The translations under genes and the position numbers were made by a program. From a virus, in IMG/VR virus record IMGVR_UViG_3300028364_000162, positions 1 to 22,041 of that record: DNA of 22,041 nucleotides. One strand, given 5' to 3'. The stretch's first letter is position 1; each line of letters begins with the position of its first letter. The notes beneath the pieces are model-generated. The model had not been told where the DNA came from. It did not search any database and saw only the letters and a program-made list of their open reading frames with translations. Positions 7,169 to 14,231 of this stretch are shown piece by piece.

Positions 7169-7552
7169 TTATTTCTTGGTATCAAAAACAAGACCATCAT
7201 CTTCTAAACATTCGAAGTCTTTATACGCAAGAGAATCTAATTCAACCCACTCAAGTCCGTCGATATATGCCATAGTAGTTTTTGATGGATTCTTTATTGG
7301 ATTCATGAAAATGCCGATGGTGTTATATTTGCGAGCAAAATAACGTGCCCAAAAAGCACCGAGAGAAGTTCCAGCAATTATATCAGTTAATTCCATAGTT
7401 TTTGCTATAGGTTCAATAGTATTGATTACACTTTGAACAGTTGAGTAATGCTTTGGTGCAATTATCTCAGCATCAGGAAAAAAAGATCGGATTTTATTAA
7501 TATTTTTGCCATTCTGGCCGGAATTAAATCCATGAATATATAAGATTCTCAT
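7169..7552 (-). CDS. YqiA/UPF0227-like alpha/beta hydrolase, C-terminally short
   Basis: 127 residues starting MRILYIHGFNSG. The N-terminal HGFNS (7-11) and the nucleophile elbow GTSLGAF (Ser63) match the YqiA/UPF0227 esterase family, normally near 190 residues. The frame ends at GLVFDTKK, before the position where the family carries its catalytic histidine, so the triad looks incomplete. It may be a degraded gene, or a domain now used without catalysis. Its ATG overlaps the stop of a 40-residue membrane-type ORF (ATGA), suggesting coupled translation. A strong hairpin (7123-7151) closes the unit. Confidence 0.7.
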   Translation of the reverse strand: MRILYIHGFNSGQNGKNINKIRSFFPDAEIIAPKHYSTVQSVINTIEPIAKTMELTDIIAGTSLGAFWARYFARKYNTIGIFMNPIKNPSKTTMAYIDGLEWVELDSLAYKDFECLEDDGLVFDTKK

Positions 7553-7671
7553 AATGAAATGTATTTTTTTGGTGTATTGTATGAATGTTTAGTCTTTTGG
7601 ACGATAACACCCAAAACATTCAAAGAAAATGTTATGGCAGCAAATGATAATAAAACGGAAAGGTGTAACAT
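7549..7671 (-). CDS. Small putative membrane protein, coupled to the hydrolase-like gene
   Basis: A 40-residue ORF, MLHLSVLLSFAAITFSLN and on to KYISL, with a hydrophobic stretch at residues 2-23 long enough to span a membrane. Its TGA overlaps the ATG of the hydrolase-like gene (ATGA). The same frame would extend upstream to an ATG at 7709, right at the promoter, if the run of nine A residues (7695-7703) were read as seven or ten; the extended protein would be about 52 residues and start MIKK like the RNA ligase. Confidence 0.45.
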   Translation of the reverse strand: MLHLSVLLSFAAITFSLNVLGVIVQKTKHSYNTPKKYISL

Positions 7672-7714
7672 AATGTAGATAGGTTTGTTCAATGTTTTTT
7701 TTTAATCATGTACA

Positions 7715-7743
7715 AATATACACATAACCCACATGAATGTCAA
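7715..7743 (-). promoter_or_regulatory. Sigma70-type promoter, copy directly abutting an ATG
   Basis: TTGACA (7738-7743), 17 bp, TATATT (7715-7720), then five bases and ATG (7709). The block 7696-7743 closely resembles the RNA ligase promoter and start (9034-9081), but has two more A residues, after which the frame ends at once. Confidence 0.8.
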
Positions 7744-7761
7744 TAGGTTTACAAAATAATA

Positions 7762-8028
7762 TTAGTTCTGTTTCTGAGAATGGATGTCGGTTTTATTCCA
7801 GCGAGGCCGCAGCGTGAAGCCCGTTTTAGGTGTATAACGTTTTTCACCGTTTACTATAGAATAAACATCCGCAACAAGAAATTTCTTGTTTAATGAAACT
7901 TGCGGTAAACCACTCGATGAAAAGCCAACACATATACCATAGACCAATCCTTTATGTTTGGCAGGATTATAGACAATAGTATTCCCTAACTCAGGTTCTA
8001 TTCCAAAAATATCTTTTCTTTTATTCAT
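7762..8028 (-). CDS. Small phage protein of unknown function
   Basis: 88 residues, MNKRKDIFGIEPELGNTIVY at the N-terminus. The pattern FGxExxxGNTIVYNPAKHKGLVYGICVGF resembles a small phage protein type I remember from T4-like genomes (…LGDYVAYNPPxYKGLxxGxVxxFT…); its role is unknown and it may be an SH3-like beta-barrel. Its ATG overlaps the stop of the RNA ligase gene (ATGA), so it is very likely translated from the ligase mRNA. Confidence 0.7.
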   Translation of the reverse strand: MNKRKDIFGIEPELGNTIVYNPAKHKGLVYGICVGFSSSGLPQVSLNKKFLVADVYSIVNGEKRYTPKTGFTLRPRWNKTDIHSQKQN

Positions 8029-9047
8029 AATTTTATAAACTTAGGTTTGATTAATTTCCATATTAAACCACTGTAGTCTGCTTTATTATTCATTTTGTAT
8101 AGCAATCCATGATATTTAGTAGGATATGTTTGAACTAATATAGCAAAACTCTTTTGAGTTTCTGGTTCATGTTGCATAATTTCGTTCATAATAGATCGAC
8201 AAGAATTATCAACTGTCGTGAATTGTTTTTCTATGAATTCTTCGTAACTTTTTATTTTATTATAAAACTCATCTGGCACGTCTGTAAGTAAATTTTCTAA
8301 GTCGCCGCCAGTAGAAAGGTATTTCCAGATGGATGTAGTGCTAACTTCAGTCATTATTCGGTGCAATCGAATATACTCAAGTCCTTTAATTTTCATTCGA
8401 GACCCATTTGTAAACTTAACTACATATCCTTCTTGATTGTTGCCTATTGTGTCTTTTAATTTGCTGATGTCCGTACTTGGGTAACGTTTAACAACTTCAC
8501 AATTTAGAAGGTTGGCTGCTATTTGTAAACCTTTGTAGCAAATTTCTTCACCACTAAGAATATTAATAGCACCAAGCATAACAATTTTTTCTTGTCCTTT
8601 ATAATCAACTACGATTCTGTTCCAGTCAGCAATATATTCGAATATATAAGTATACCCTGGAATCAGTGTGGATGAATCTAGTTCATCAAATAAACTTTGT
8701 GCGGCCTTTGCCTGTTCTGATGTAAATGAACCACGGGAAGCGACTATCCATTTCTCTTTATAGTAAAATACTGTAATTAGAGAACCGTCCATCTTTTCAA
8801 AAACCTCAAATGTTTTGGTTTCTGTATGTTCGTTTTCTTCAATATTAAAAAACTTTTCAAATGGACGAGAAATTACAGTACCGAATTGGTCTGTTACCAA
8901 TCCTCGGCATTTTAGGGTAATTTCGTCCCATTTTCGGTTGTATTGAGTAATGTTGGAGTAATTCCAAATAGTCAAAGGCATAGTTGGGTGTGTCTGTTTG
9001 ATAAGCCACCCGTCTTTGTAATATGTTTCCAATGTTTTTTTAATCAT
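8025..9047 (-). CDS. rnlA: RNA ligase 1 (T4 RnlA type)
   Basis: 340 residues from the ATG at 9047. It seals 5'-phosphate and 3'-hydroxyl RNA ends using ATP; in T4 this repairs tRNA cut by the host PrrC anticodon nuclease. Motifs: CRGLV and SRPFEKFFN before motif I, KMDGS with the nucleotidyl lysine at Lys85, FEYIADWNRIV (motif III region), EGYVVKF (motif IV) and KIKGLEYIRLH (motif V). The C-terminal 110 residues correspond in position to the Rnl1-specific tRNA-binding domain but match weakly. T4 RnlA has 374 residues. The promoter's -10 ends five bases before the ATG, so the mRNA should be practically leaderless. The next gene overlaps by ATGA. Confidence 0.93.
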   Translation of the reverse strand: MIKKTLETYYKDGWLIKQTHPTMPLTIWNYSNITQYNRKWDEITLKCRGLVTDQFGTVISRPFEKFFNIEENEHTETKTFEVFEKMDGSLITVFYYKEKWIVASRGSFTSEQAKAAQSLFDELDSSTLIPGYTYIFEYIADWNRIVVDYKGQEKIVMLGAINILSGEEICYKGLQIAANLLNCEVVKRYPSTDISKLKDTIGNNQEGYVVKFTNGSRMKIKGLEYIRLHRIMTEVSTTSIWKYLSTGGDLENLLTDVPDEFYNKIKSYEEFIEKQFTTVDNSCRSIMNEIMQHEPETQKSFAILVQTYPTKYHGLLYKMNNKADYSGLIWKLIKPKFIKL

Positions 9048-9052
9048 GTACA

Positions 9053-9081
9053 AATATACACATAGTAAGGGACAATGTCAA
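9053..9081 (-). promoter_or_regulatory. Sigma70-type promoter for a leaderless RNA ligase mRNA
   Basis: TTGACA (9076-9081), 17 bp, TATATT (9053-9058). Only five bases (TGTAC) separate the -10 from the ATG at 9047, so transcription should begin at or within a base or two of the start codon. Confidence 0.85.
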
Positions 9082-9091
9082 CCAATATTAT

Positions 9092-9760
9092 TTACATTAT
9101 AAAAGTTTTTGGTTCGGTGTTGAAGTGTTTATATGTGTTATCAACAAAACTAGCATTGATAAAAGTAGTATCTTCTGATTCGTATACTGTAGAATTTTTG
9201 ATTTCCAATTCACCGAACCTAAAATTATCGTGAACGTGGCCGAATATATGGTATTTTGGTTTGATTCGTTTAATAAATTCATATAATGAATATGAGCCGC
9301 AGTTTATGCGGTTTGGTGGTAAGTCCAAAATACCTATAGGAGGCCCATGAGTTACTACAATATCATGATAGTCAATTTTATGATAAACATCATTTAGTTC
9401 AATTTCAGTCTTCATATAGAACCAATCATAAAACGGTGGGGTATGAGGAGAACCATAAATGCTAATACCGTCGATAGTTACAGACTCATCTATCAATAAA
9501 GTAACACCGGACGTGGCTGCCATTTCTCTAGCAAGGTCGGTATTTTGTGCTATGAAGGCTGAATGATTGCCTGGGACTAAAATTTTATGTCTTATGTCTA
9601 GATTGTGGAACCAATTTAAAAATCTCATAAATTCCCACTTGTTTATATGAGGATTTGGATGATTTGTCTCGTCTCCCGCATGAATAATAAGATCTACATT
9701 ATTGTCTATTATTACTTTGCTGTGGAAATTATGGGTGTCTGATATAACTTGTGCTTTCAT
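9092..9760 (-). CDS. Metallophosphoesterase, MPPED-like
   Basis: 222 residues. Metal-site motifs: SDTH (Asp8, His10), HAGDETN (Asp30), PGNH (64-66), THGPP (His138) and GHVH (174-177). The segment YGSPHTPPFYDWFY is typical of the MPPED/UPF0046 branch, whose members act as phosphodiesterases on cyclic nucleotides or other diesters. The phage substrate is unknown. The ATG overlaps the stop of a 24-residue ORF (TAATG), so translation is probably coupled. The gene belongs to the unit started by the promoter at 9989-10017 and lies directly upstream of the RNA ligase. Confidence 0.88.
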   Translation of the reverse strand: MKAQVISDTHNFHSKVIIDNNVDLIIHAGDETNHPNPHINKWEFMRFLNWFHNLDIRHKILVPGNHSAFIAQNTDLAREMAATSGVTLLIDESVTIDGISIYGSPHTPPFYDWFYMKTEIELNDVYHKIDYHDIVVTHGPPIGILDLPPNRINCGSYSLYEFIKRIKPKYHIFGHVHDNFRFGELEIKNSTVYESEDTTFINASFVDNTYKHFNTEPKTFIM

Positions 9761-9834
9761 TAATATAAGTCTTCACTAAAAAGTTTTTTCTTAAGTTCGT
9801 TGGTTTGCCCTGCTTTGTGTGTAACTTCATCCAT
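9760..9834 (-). CDS. Very small ORF coupled to the metallophosphoesterase
   Basis: 24 codons, MDEVTHKAGQTNELKKKLFS and on to EDLY. Its TAA shares one base with the ATG of the downstream gene (TAATG). No clear ribosome-binding site. It may be a leader peptide that couples translation rather than a functional protein. Confidence 0.4.
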   Translation of the reverse strand: MDEVTHKAGQTNELKKKLFSEDLY

Positions 9835-9846
9835 TAGAGTTCTCTT

Positions 9847-9963
9847 TTATGTGTTAAATATTGTATGAACATACCCTGGACAGAAAGACAAATTATCATT
9901 AGCCCTTGTATTTTTCTGGATATTTCTAATGTTATTTCTAGTTCCATGTTTTTGCTTATTCAT
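9847..9963 (-). CDS. Small basic ORF after promoter at 9989
   Basis: 38 residues starting MNKQKHGTRNNIRNIQ and ending VHTIFNT. It is the first ORF after the strong promoter at 9989-10017, with a leader of about 20 bases. Asn/Arg-rich, no recognised family. Position and the intact frame argue for translation; the small size argues for caution. Confidence 0.45.
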   Translation of the reverse strand: MNKQKHGTRNNIRNIQKNTRANDNLSFCPGYVHTIFNT

Positions 9964-9988
9964 AATTTTAGTTTTTTATTAATGCAAT

Positions 9989-10017
9989 AATATAAACATA
10001 AGCCAGGTAAATGTCAA
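9989..10017 (-). promoter_or_regulatory. Sigma70-type promoter
   Basis: TTGACA (10012-10017), 17 bp, TATATT (9989-9994). It drives the two small ORFs and the MPPED-like gene. Confidence 0.85.
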
Positions 10018-10034
10018 CCAATATTTTCAAATTT

Positions 10035-10136
10035 TTATTTACTCCAGTCTATTTTTTCCCAATTTTCATCAATTGCTTTTACGTCTTCTGTTCTTCTGTC
10101 ACTTCCTTTCCCATTAAACCTTACTAATTGTTTCAT
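10035..10136 (-). CDS. Small unknown ORF after the dNMP-kinase-like gene
   Basis: 33 residues, MKQLVRFNGKGSDRRTED to the C-terminal DENWEKIDWSK. It begins four bases after the stop of the kinase-like gene, so it is likely the last gene of that unit. The composition (charged, with two Trp in a short C-terminal segment) looks protein-like. No family recognised. Confidence 0.5.
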   Translation of the reverse strand: MKQLVRFNGKGSDRRTEDVKAIDENWEKIDWSK

Positions 10137-10139
10137 TTT

Positions 10140-10730
10140 TTATATACTAAGGTTTATTTTATTTAGCTCATCTACGATTGAACGAGCAGCTCGTGTTGGC
10201 GAACCGTTATTGTCTATTTCTATTATAGGAACGTTTCTATCATTATCAATCCAGCTTCGGCTATCATTATTAAAAGAGGTTCCTTCTCTTTGTAAATTAA
10301 TAACATATAAATCAAATGTCTTTTCTAGGAGGTAGTACTCGTTTTGAAAACCTAAGTCTGTTATGATGGAAAAATTGTCAGTTTCAAGGGTTTTTATTTT
10401 TTCAGCGACGGCTGTTGCCCAAACATTTTCGCCATTAACTACTTTGGCGTGTCTTTCAGACACAAAAATCAAAAAGTTTCTAGGACTCATATCGAATAAT
10501 AAGGGATTTTTTTTGTCTTTTAATATTCTGTTGGTACATAAAAAAAGAAAATCTTCGTATAATAAAAGGTGAGATATGTATTGGTAGGCATATTCATATA
10601 AAGAATCTTTGAACGAAAAAGATTTTACCGTATGTCCTTGGTATTCAATAATTTCTACTAGTAAAGAGGCAACTGTATCTTTACCTGAGCCAGGCGGTGA
10701 ATTAAATGCTATTACTGGTATTTTTTTCAT
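10140..10730 (-). CDS. Deoxynucleoside monophosphate kinase-like P-loop protein
   Basis: 196 residues. The Walker A is SPPGSGKDT (11-19); the Asp after the lysine (GKDT) is typical of dNMP kinases such as T4 gp1, which phosphorylate dNMPs for phage DNA synthesis. Later features fit: FSFKDSLYEYAY after strand 2, a SERH helix (LID-like, near residue 91) and the C-terminal IDNNGSPTRA, comparable to the NDGS segment of gp1. It is shorter than T4 gp1 (241), so substrate range may differ. Its ATG overlaps the stop of the Pnk-like kinase gene (ATGA), so the two P-loop genes are translated together from the promoter at 11149-11177. Confidence 0.72.
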   Translation of the reverse strand: MKKIPVIAFNSPPGSGKDTVASLLVEIIEYQGHTVKSFSFKDSLYEYAYQYISHLLLYEDFLFLCTNRILKDKKNPLLFDMSPRNFLIFVSERHAKVVNGENVWATAVAEKIKTLETDNFSIITDLGFQNEYYLLEKTFDLYVINLQREGTSFNNDSRSWIDNDRNVPIIEIDNNGSPTRAARSIVDELNKINLSI

Positions 10731-11119
10731 AATCGAATGGAGTTTGCTAGATTTTTTTTCATTTTATCTATTGTTTCTGTTGGCACTTCATGGATATTTA
10801 AACCATCGTGCCTATTTTCCTTTACTATTATATGAACATCATAGCCATATAATTTTGCCAGGTCTATGTAGGGTTTCATTTCTTTTTCCTTAGTAAATGT
10901 ATTGGAAACCGCTATTTTTTTCTTTTCTTTTTTCATTAACATCTCTGCTCTGGCAAAACACCAACTGTGAGCAGATGATAGTTCTTCTCTTTTCCATTCA
11001 TAAATACCAGATTGCTCGAAGAACATATCAGCTTCACAAATATTAGAGGTAAAAAGTTTTGCTAGTGTGGTTTTGCCGGAGCCTGGGACTCCTCGGATAA
11101 TTAATAATTCTTTGGGCAT
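10727..11119 (-). CDS. P-loop kinase resembling the T4 Pnk kinase domain
   Basis: 130 residues from the ATG at 11119. Walker A is GVPGSGKTT (10-18). Comparable with the T4 polynucleotide kinase domain are AVSNTFTKEKEMKPYIDLAK (T4: SDTNLNPERR...FAKEYGW) and IHEVPTETIDKMKKNL (T4: VPIDVLRSMYKSM). It is a stand-alone AAA_33/N4BP2L1-type P-loop protein without the C-terminal phosphatase domain of T4 Pnk. A 5'-OH RNA or DNA kinase role is an inference; other small-molecule kinases share this layout. A HAD phosphatase gene exists separately at 17508-18029. Overlaps the next gene by ATGA. Confidence 0.7.
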   Translation of the reverse strand: MPKELLIIRGVPGSGKTTLAKLFTSNICEADMFFEQSGIYEWKREELSSAHSWCFARAEMLMKKEKKKIAVSNTFTKEKEMKPYIDLAKLYGYDVHIIVKENRHDGLNIHEVPTETIDKMKKNLANSIRL

Positions 11120-11148
11120 ATTATTATTGTATTTTTTACGTATAGTAC

Positions 11149-11177
11149 AATATAACAAAAAATCTTGATTAAGACAA
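11149..11177 (-). promoter_or_regulatory. Probable promoter with TTTTTTG before the -10
   Basis: TTGTCT (11172-11177), 17 bp, TATATT (11149-11154). The block TTTTTTGTTATATTGTAC matches the ones at 7115 and 14185. It overlaps the 3' end of the upstream gene (stop 11169-11171) and precedes the Pnk-like gene by about 30 bases. Confidence 0.6.
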
Positions 11178-11447
11178 ATATATATCATTAAAGCCGAACA
11201 TAATATTGAGTACTAATATTTCGGTTTCTGTATTAGATCTAAGAAGACCTATTTTTTTGTAGTATTCATATTCATTAAAACTAGTATTTACCATACCTTG
11301 AATATCGAGAAAAGAAGGATCAAAGTTACTTTGATTTTTTATTATCTCCATAAAGTCTTTTACCAAATATGCTAGTTTTTTTACGGGTATATAAGCATCA
11401 GAAGCGCAAATTTCGTAGATAAGAGTCTTCAGTATTAGGTGTTCCAT
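11169..11447 (-). CDS. Unknown helical protein
   Basis: 92 residues, MEHLILKTLIYEICASDA at the start. Predicted mostly helical with a hydrophobic C-terminus (EILVLNIMFGFNDIYLS). It overlaps the preceding small basic gene by 50 bases, an overlap that is long but found in phages. No family recognised. Confidence 0.55.
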   Translation of the reverse strand: MEHLILKTLIYEICASDAYIPVKKLAYLVKDFMEIIKNQSNFDPSFLDIQGMVNTSFNEYEYYKKIGLLRSNTETEILVLNIMFGFNDIYLS

Positions 11448-11538
11448 TTTTGCTTTCCTTTCGATTTTTCTTTATGGCCAATTTTCTTTTTTTATCGAAT
11501 TTATCTTCTGAATATTGGTCTTTTCTAGTCTTTCCCAT
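11398..11538 (-). CDS. Small, highly basic protein
   Basis: 46 residues from the ATG at 11538, MGKTRKDQYSEDKFDKKRKL and on to SYLRNLRF. Almost a third of residues are Lys or Arg. The longer frame to 11628 has an AT-rich, unlikely N-terminus. Similar short Lys/Arg-rich proteins are common in T4-like phages with unknown role; nucleic-acid binding is possible. Overlaps the next gene by 50 bases in another frame. Confidence 0.5.
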   Translation of the reverse strand: MGKTRKDQYSEDKFDKKRKLAIKKNRKESKNGTPNTEDSYLRNLRF

Positions 11539-11702
11539 TTTAAGTACTTTTGCTATTATTTTATAATTTTGATATACGTAAGAAATTTTACTATTCGATA
11601 AATAACAGATTCTGATATTATTATCCAAAAAATCGTTAAGTATACAAAAACCTCAAAAATTCTTGTACACTCAAGATATAATTCCATTTTTTTAGATTTA
11701 GG

Positions 11703-12146
11703 TTATACCGGGATTAATCCAGGAAAGGCCTTATGTACAACTTTCAATGAACACTTTTCTAAATTTCCTGCCCTTACTTGTAGAATCCATTTTGCCTCTA
11801 TAGGTGTTACTGCTTCTAGCATTTGAATGTATTTTTTTTCACGTTGAATAGCTTTCATATTATCGAAACCTCTACCAACCAAAAACATATTGAATTGATG
11901 CAAGTTTTTCTGTAAATTCAAAAAACCATCAGCGCCTTCAGGTGACTCAGTACTTTTTTTGTATGGAGGAACTCCTTCTGGAATTGACCAATTTATTGAT
12001 GGATTATAGGCTAATGTGAATAATGCTTTCAGTTCGTTACTTTGGTTATCGGTAAGAATTTTTACCTTTGATAAAAACTGATTAGTGGCTTCCAGTTCTT
12101 CAAATATTGTATTGAATCTTTTAGTTATTTTAAATTTTTTGTCCAT
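11703..12146 (-). CDS. Conserved phage protein, DUF6433-like
   Basis: 147 residues. The C-terminal half, REKKYIQMLEAVTPIEAKW then KVVHKAFPGLIPV, matches the pattern I remember for the phage family DUF6433 (…FxxxLEAVHPxDAE…KxVxxAFPxLL), found in T4-like phages and cyanophages, function unknown. The N-terminus (KRFNTIFEELEA) is helical. It lies 35 bases after the RNase H gene in the same direction, so it probably shares that transcript. No clear ribosome-binding site. Confidence 0.65.
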   Translation of the reverse strand: MDKKFKITKRFNTIFEELEATNQFLSKVKILTDNQSNELKALFTLAYNPSINWSIPEGVPPYKKSTESPEGADGFLNLQKNLHQFNMFLVGRGFDNMKAIQREKKYIQMLEAVTPIEAKWILQVRAGNLEKCSLKVVHKAFPGLIPV

Positions 12147-12180
12147 TTTCGGTCATTTTATTAGTGTTGTGATTTATTTA

Positions 12181-13065
12181 TCAAAATTCGCCCATGTGTT
12201 CTACTAAATGTTTTAGTCTATTTTTTATGAAGTATGATAATAGTTTACTTCTCGAGCCATTTGCGGGTTTGGTATATAATTCTATAATTGGATTGTAGAT
12301 TCTATCGGGAATCTTTGTGAGGTCCACAAGTTCCTGGTTTCTGTTGTAATTTCGCAACCACTCAGAACTTTTAAAATCTTCAGGTTTCGTGGTTTTAAAG
12401 TACTCTAGTTTTTTTGCGGACATCGTAGATTGCCTAATCCCAGAAACAAAGACATTATCATTGCTAAGTATGTTAGGAACACCGTCGCCCTTATCTCCTT
12501 TTATAGTATGTTCTAGAAGATAGTCAATAGGATCCTTTATTTTAACGAATTTTTTTTGTATAGGACTGAACTGTTCGACTCTTTCGTACCGTTGAAGTTG
12601 CTTAAAATCATGGTCAGAAGATAAAATCATTATGTTCTCACTGTCCGGTTTTAACCAATTATAATCAGCATTGGTTCTAGCATTTCTTTCGTGAATTGTT
12701 ATTGCCGCTATTACATCATCTGCCTCGGCATTATTCATACGGATAAATTTATAGGGAAATACAGTATCAAGTTCTTCAAGAACTAAATTAGAAATTCTGT
12801 ATAATTCATTCCAATCAGTTTCGTCTTTATCCCTATGTTTTTTCCTGCCCGCTTTGTAATTCGCAAAGACATCTTTTCGCCATGGGTGTTTACCATCAGC
12901 ACAGATAACCAATTCCCCATAATCAGCCTTGAATTTATTCCTATAGATTCTAAGCGTGTTTAATATAAAATGCCGACCCATGATTTCATCTAGCATGCCA
13001 CCGTTAATTTTCTGTTGCATCATTAATCCAGCAATGGATATTTGAGATATGTCTACTAGTATCAT
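12181..13065 (-). CDS. rnh: RNase H / 5'-3' exonuclease (T4 Rnh type)
   Basis: 294 residues (T4 Rnh has 305). A FEN/5'-nuclease that removes RNA primers during lagging-strand synthesis. Visible acidic metal ligands: Asp5 (MILVDISQ), Asp57 (ICADGKHPWR), Glu114/Asp116/Asp117 (AEADDVIAA), Asp151/Asp153 (SSDHDFKQL) and Asp191/Asp194 in the helix-three-turn-helix GDKGDGVPNIL. NYKAGRK (69-75) is the conserved basic arch segment. The start overlaps the stop of the preceding 363-residue gene (TAATG), showing translational coupling; transcription comes from the promoter at 14185. Confidence 0.93.
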   Translation of the reverse strand: MILVDISQISIAGLMMQQKINGGMLDEIMGRHFILNTLRIYRNKFKADYGELVICADGKHPWRKDVFANYKAGRKKHRDKDETDWNELYRISNLVLEELDTVFPYKFIRMNNAEADDVIAAITIHERNARTNADYNWLKPDSENIMILSSDHDFKQLQRYERVEQFSPIQKKFVKIKDPIDYLLEHTIKGDKGDGVPNILSNDNVFVSGIRQSTMSAKKLEYFKTTKPEDFKSSEWLRNYNRNQELVDLTKIPDRIYNPIIELYTKPANGSRSKLLSYFIKNRLKHLVEHMGEF

Positions 13066-14153
13066 TAAAATATATTTAAGATTATTAAATTCTTATTGGT
13101 CCTATGGGTAGGAAGTTTTTCCATATCATGGACTAAATCGCCAAATATTTTTTTAGAATACCTTTTCTGTGTTTTGTGGATGTTTATTGCAACAGAAGGA
13201 AAATACTTGAGAGGTATTTTTTTGAAGCCTGATAAATTTACATCTAGATTTATCAGTGTAGTACCTTGGACATCTATTGTTTTGTCTTTTTCGGCTACAA
13301 CATACCAGATTCTTTTCCTAGAAGTATCTGCGAAATAGATTTCAGTAGAACCTATTATCTTTTTGTGGTCTTTTGATGATAAATTTAACTTATTATCATC
13401 TTGCTTGAAGTGAAAACCTGACAGTTGTTTTTTCGCAGCAATGTTTTTTTTGCTTTGTCGTGGTTTCCTGATTTTTTCGTTTCGTATATAATTACCAACA
13501 CAATCAACTATATTTTGTATAGTTTTTTTGAGCTTCATGATGCCCGACTTAGGTCCTGGATAATACTCACGGTATTCCTTAATGCCTTTTAATGCCTTTT
13601 CGAGGTCAGACAGTTCATCTGTGTAAAAAGGAATAATCGCAGCAGCGGTCTTTACCGGCACTTCAAGTTTTCTTAGATATAATTCAACATCAAAAGTATG
13701 GTCCTTTAAGTCCACAACATGGTCAAAATCTGGGAGTATTTTTTTACGAAGGTAAAACCTTATTTTTTCTTCAGGTGTTAATACAGAGACCGGTTTTTTT
13801 ACAGGTGTTGGATCTGGATCTGGAGAATCTTCAACATGAGTTTCAAAAATCTCTATCATTTCTTTTAATCTAGTATCAAAAGTTACCTTTGTCAGGTCGT
13901 CTGGTTCCCAACCTCGAGTTATACATCTAGCAACCCAACCTAAGGTAATGTAATGAAATGTATCTGAAACATTTTTTACCGATTCATAATTTTTAGGGTC
14001 ATTTAGTTTAAGGTATGAAAGAAGGTATTTTCTTGAATCCTTTTTATTCTTGAGTTTTGTGTACCAGGAAAGAGCGTGACTCAATGAAAATTTTTCGTTT
14101 ATTACAGGCTCATCCTTACCTAAAAGGATTTGTTCTACTGTGGTTTCTCTCAT
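13065..14153 (-). CDS. Unknown 363-residue protein coupled to RNase H
   Basis: Start chosen at the ATG at 14153 (MRETTVEQILLGKDE); the frame to 14204 reads promoter/terminator sequence. The N-terminal 120 residues are helical (SLSHALSWYTKLKNKKDSRK), followed by a proline-rich spacer (DSPDPDPTPVKKP, near residue 115), a second helical region, a Lys/Arg-rich linker (RKPRQSKKNIAAKK) and a beta-rich C-terminus (EIYFADTSRKRIWYVVAEKD). No catalytic motif or membrane segment recognised. Its TAA overlaps the ATG of rnh, so a link to replication is possible. Confidence 0.7.
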   Translation of the reverse strand: MRETTVEQILLGKDEPVINEKFSLSHALSWYTKLKNKKDSRKYLLSYLKLNDPKNYESVKNVSDTFHYITLGWVARCITRGWEPDDLTKVTFDTRLKEMIEIFETHVEDSPDPDPTPVKKPVSVLTPEEKIRFYLRKKILPDFDHVVDLKDHTFDVELYLRKLEVPVKTAAAIIPFYTDELSDLEKALKGIKEYREYYPGPKSGIMKLKKTIQNIVDCVGNYIRNEKIRKPRQSKKNIAAKKQLSGFHFKQDDNKLNLSSKDHKKIIGSTEIYFADTSRKRIWYVVAEKDKTIDVQGTTLINLDVNLSGFKKIPLKYFPSVAINIHKTQKRYSKKIFGDLVHDMEKLPTHRTNKNLIILNIF

Positions 14154-14184
14154 TTTTTGTATTATGTTTATTAATATGTTCAAC

Positions 14185-14212
14185 AATATAACAAAAAATG
14201 CCATAAATTCAA
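14185..14212 (-). promoter_or_regulatory. Promoter with -35 in the loop of a terminator hairpin
   Basis: TTGAAT (14207-14212), 16 bp, TATATT (14185-14190), overlapping the terminator at 14198-14224. Same geometry as at 7115-7151. Confidence 0.6.
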
Positions 14213-14224
14213 AATTTATGGCAT
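14198..14224 (-). terminator. Rho-independent terminator of the glycosyltransferase gene
   Basis: Perfect 12-bp stem (ATGCCATAAATT / AATTTATGGCAT) with a 3-base loop, eight bases after the stop at 14232, followed on the minus strand by TTTTTTG. Confidence 0.85.
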
Positions 14225-14231
14225 AAAAGTT

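Noticed and set aside
10609-10893. Plus-strand frame of 94 codons
   Set aside because: Antisense to the junction of the two P-loop genes, which have clear motifs.
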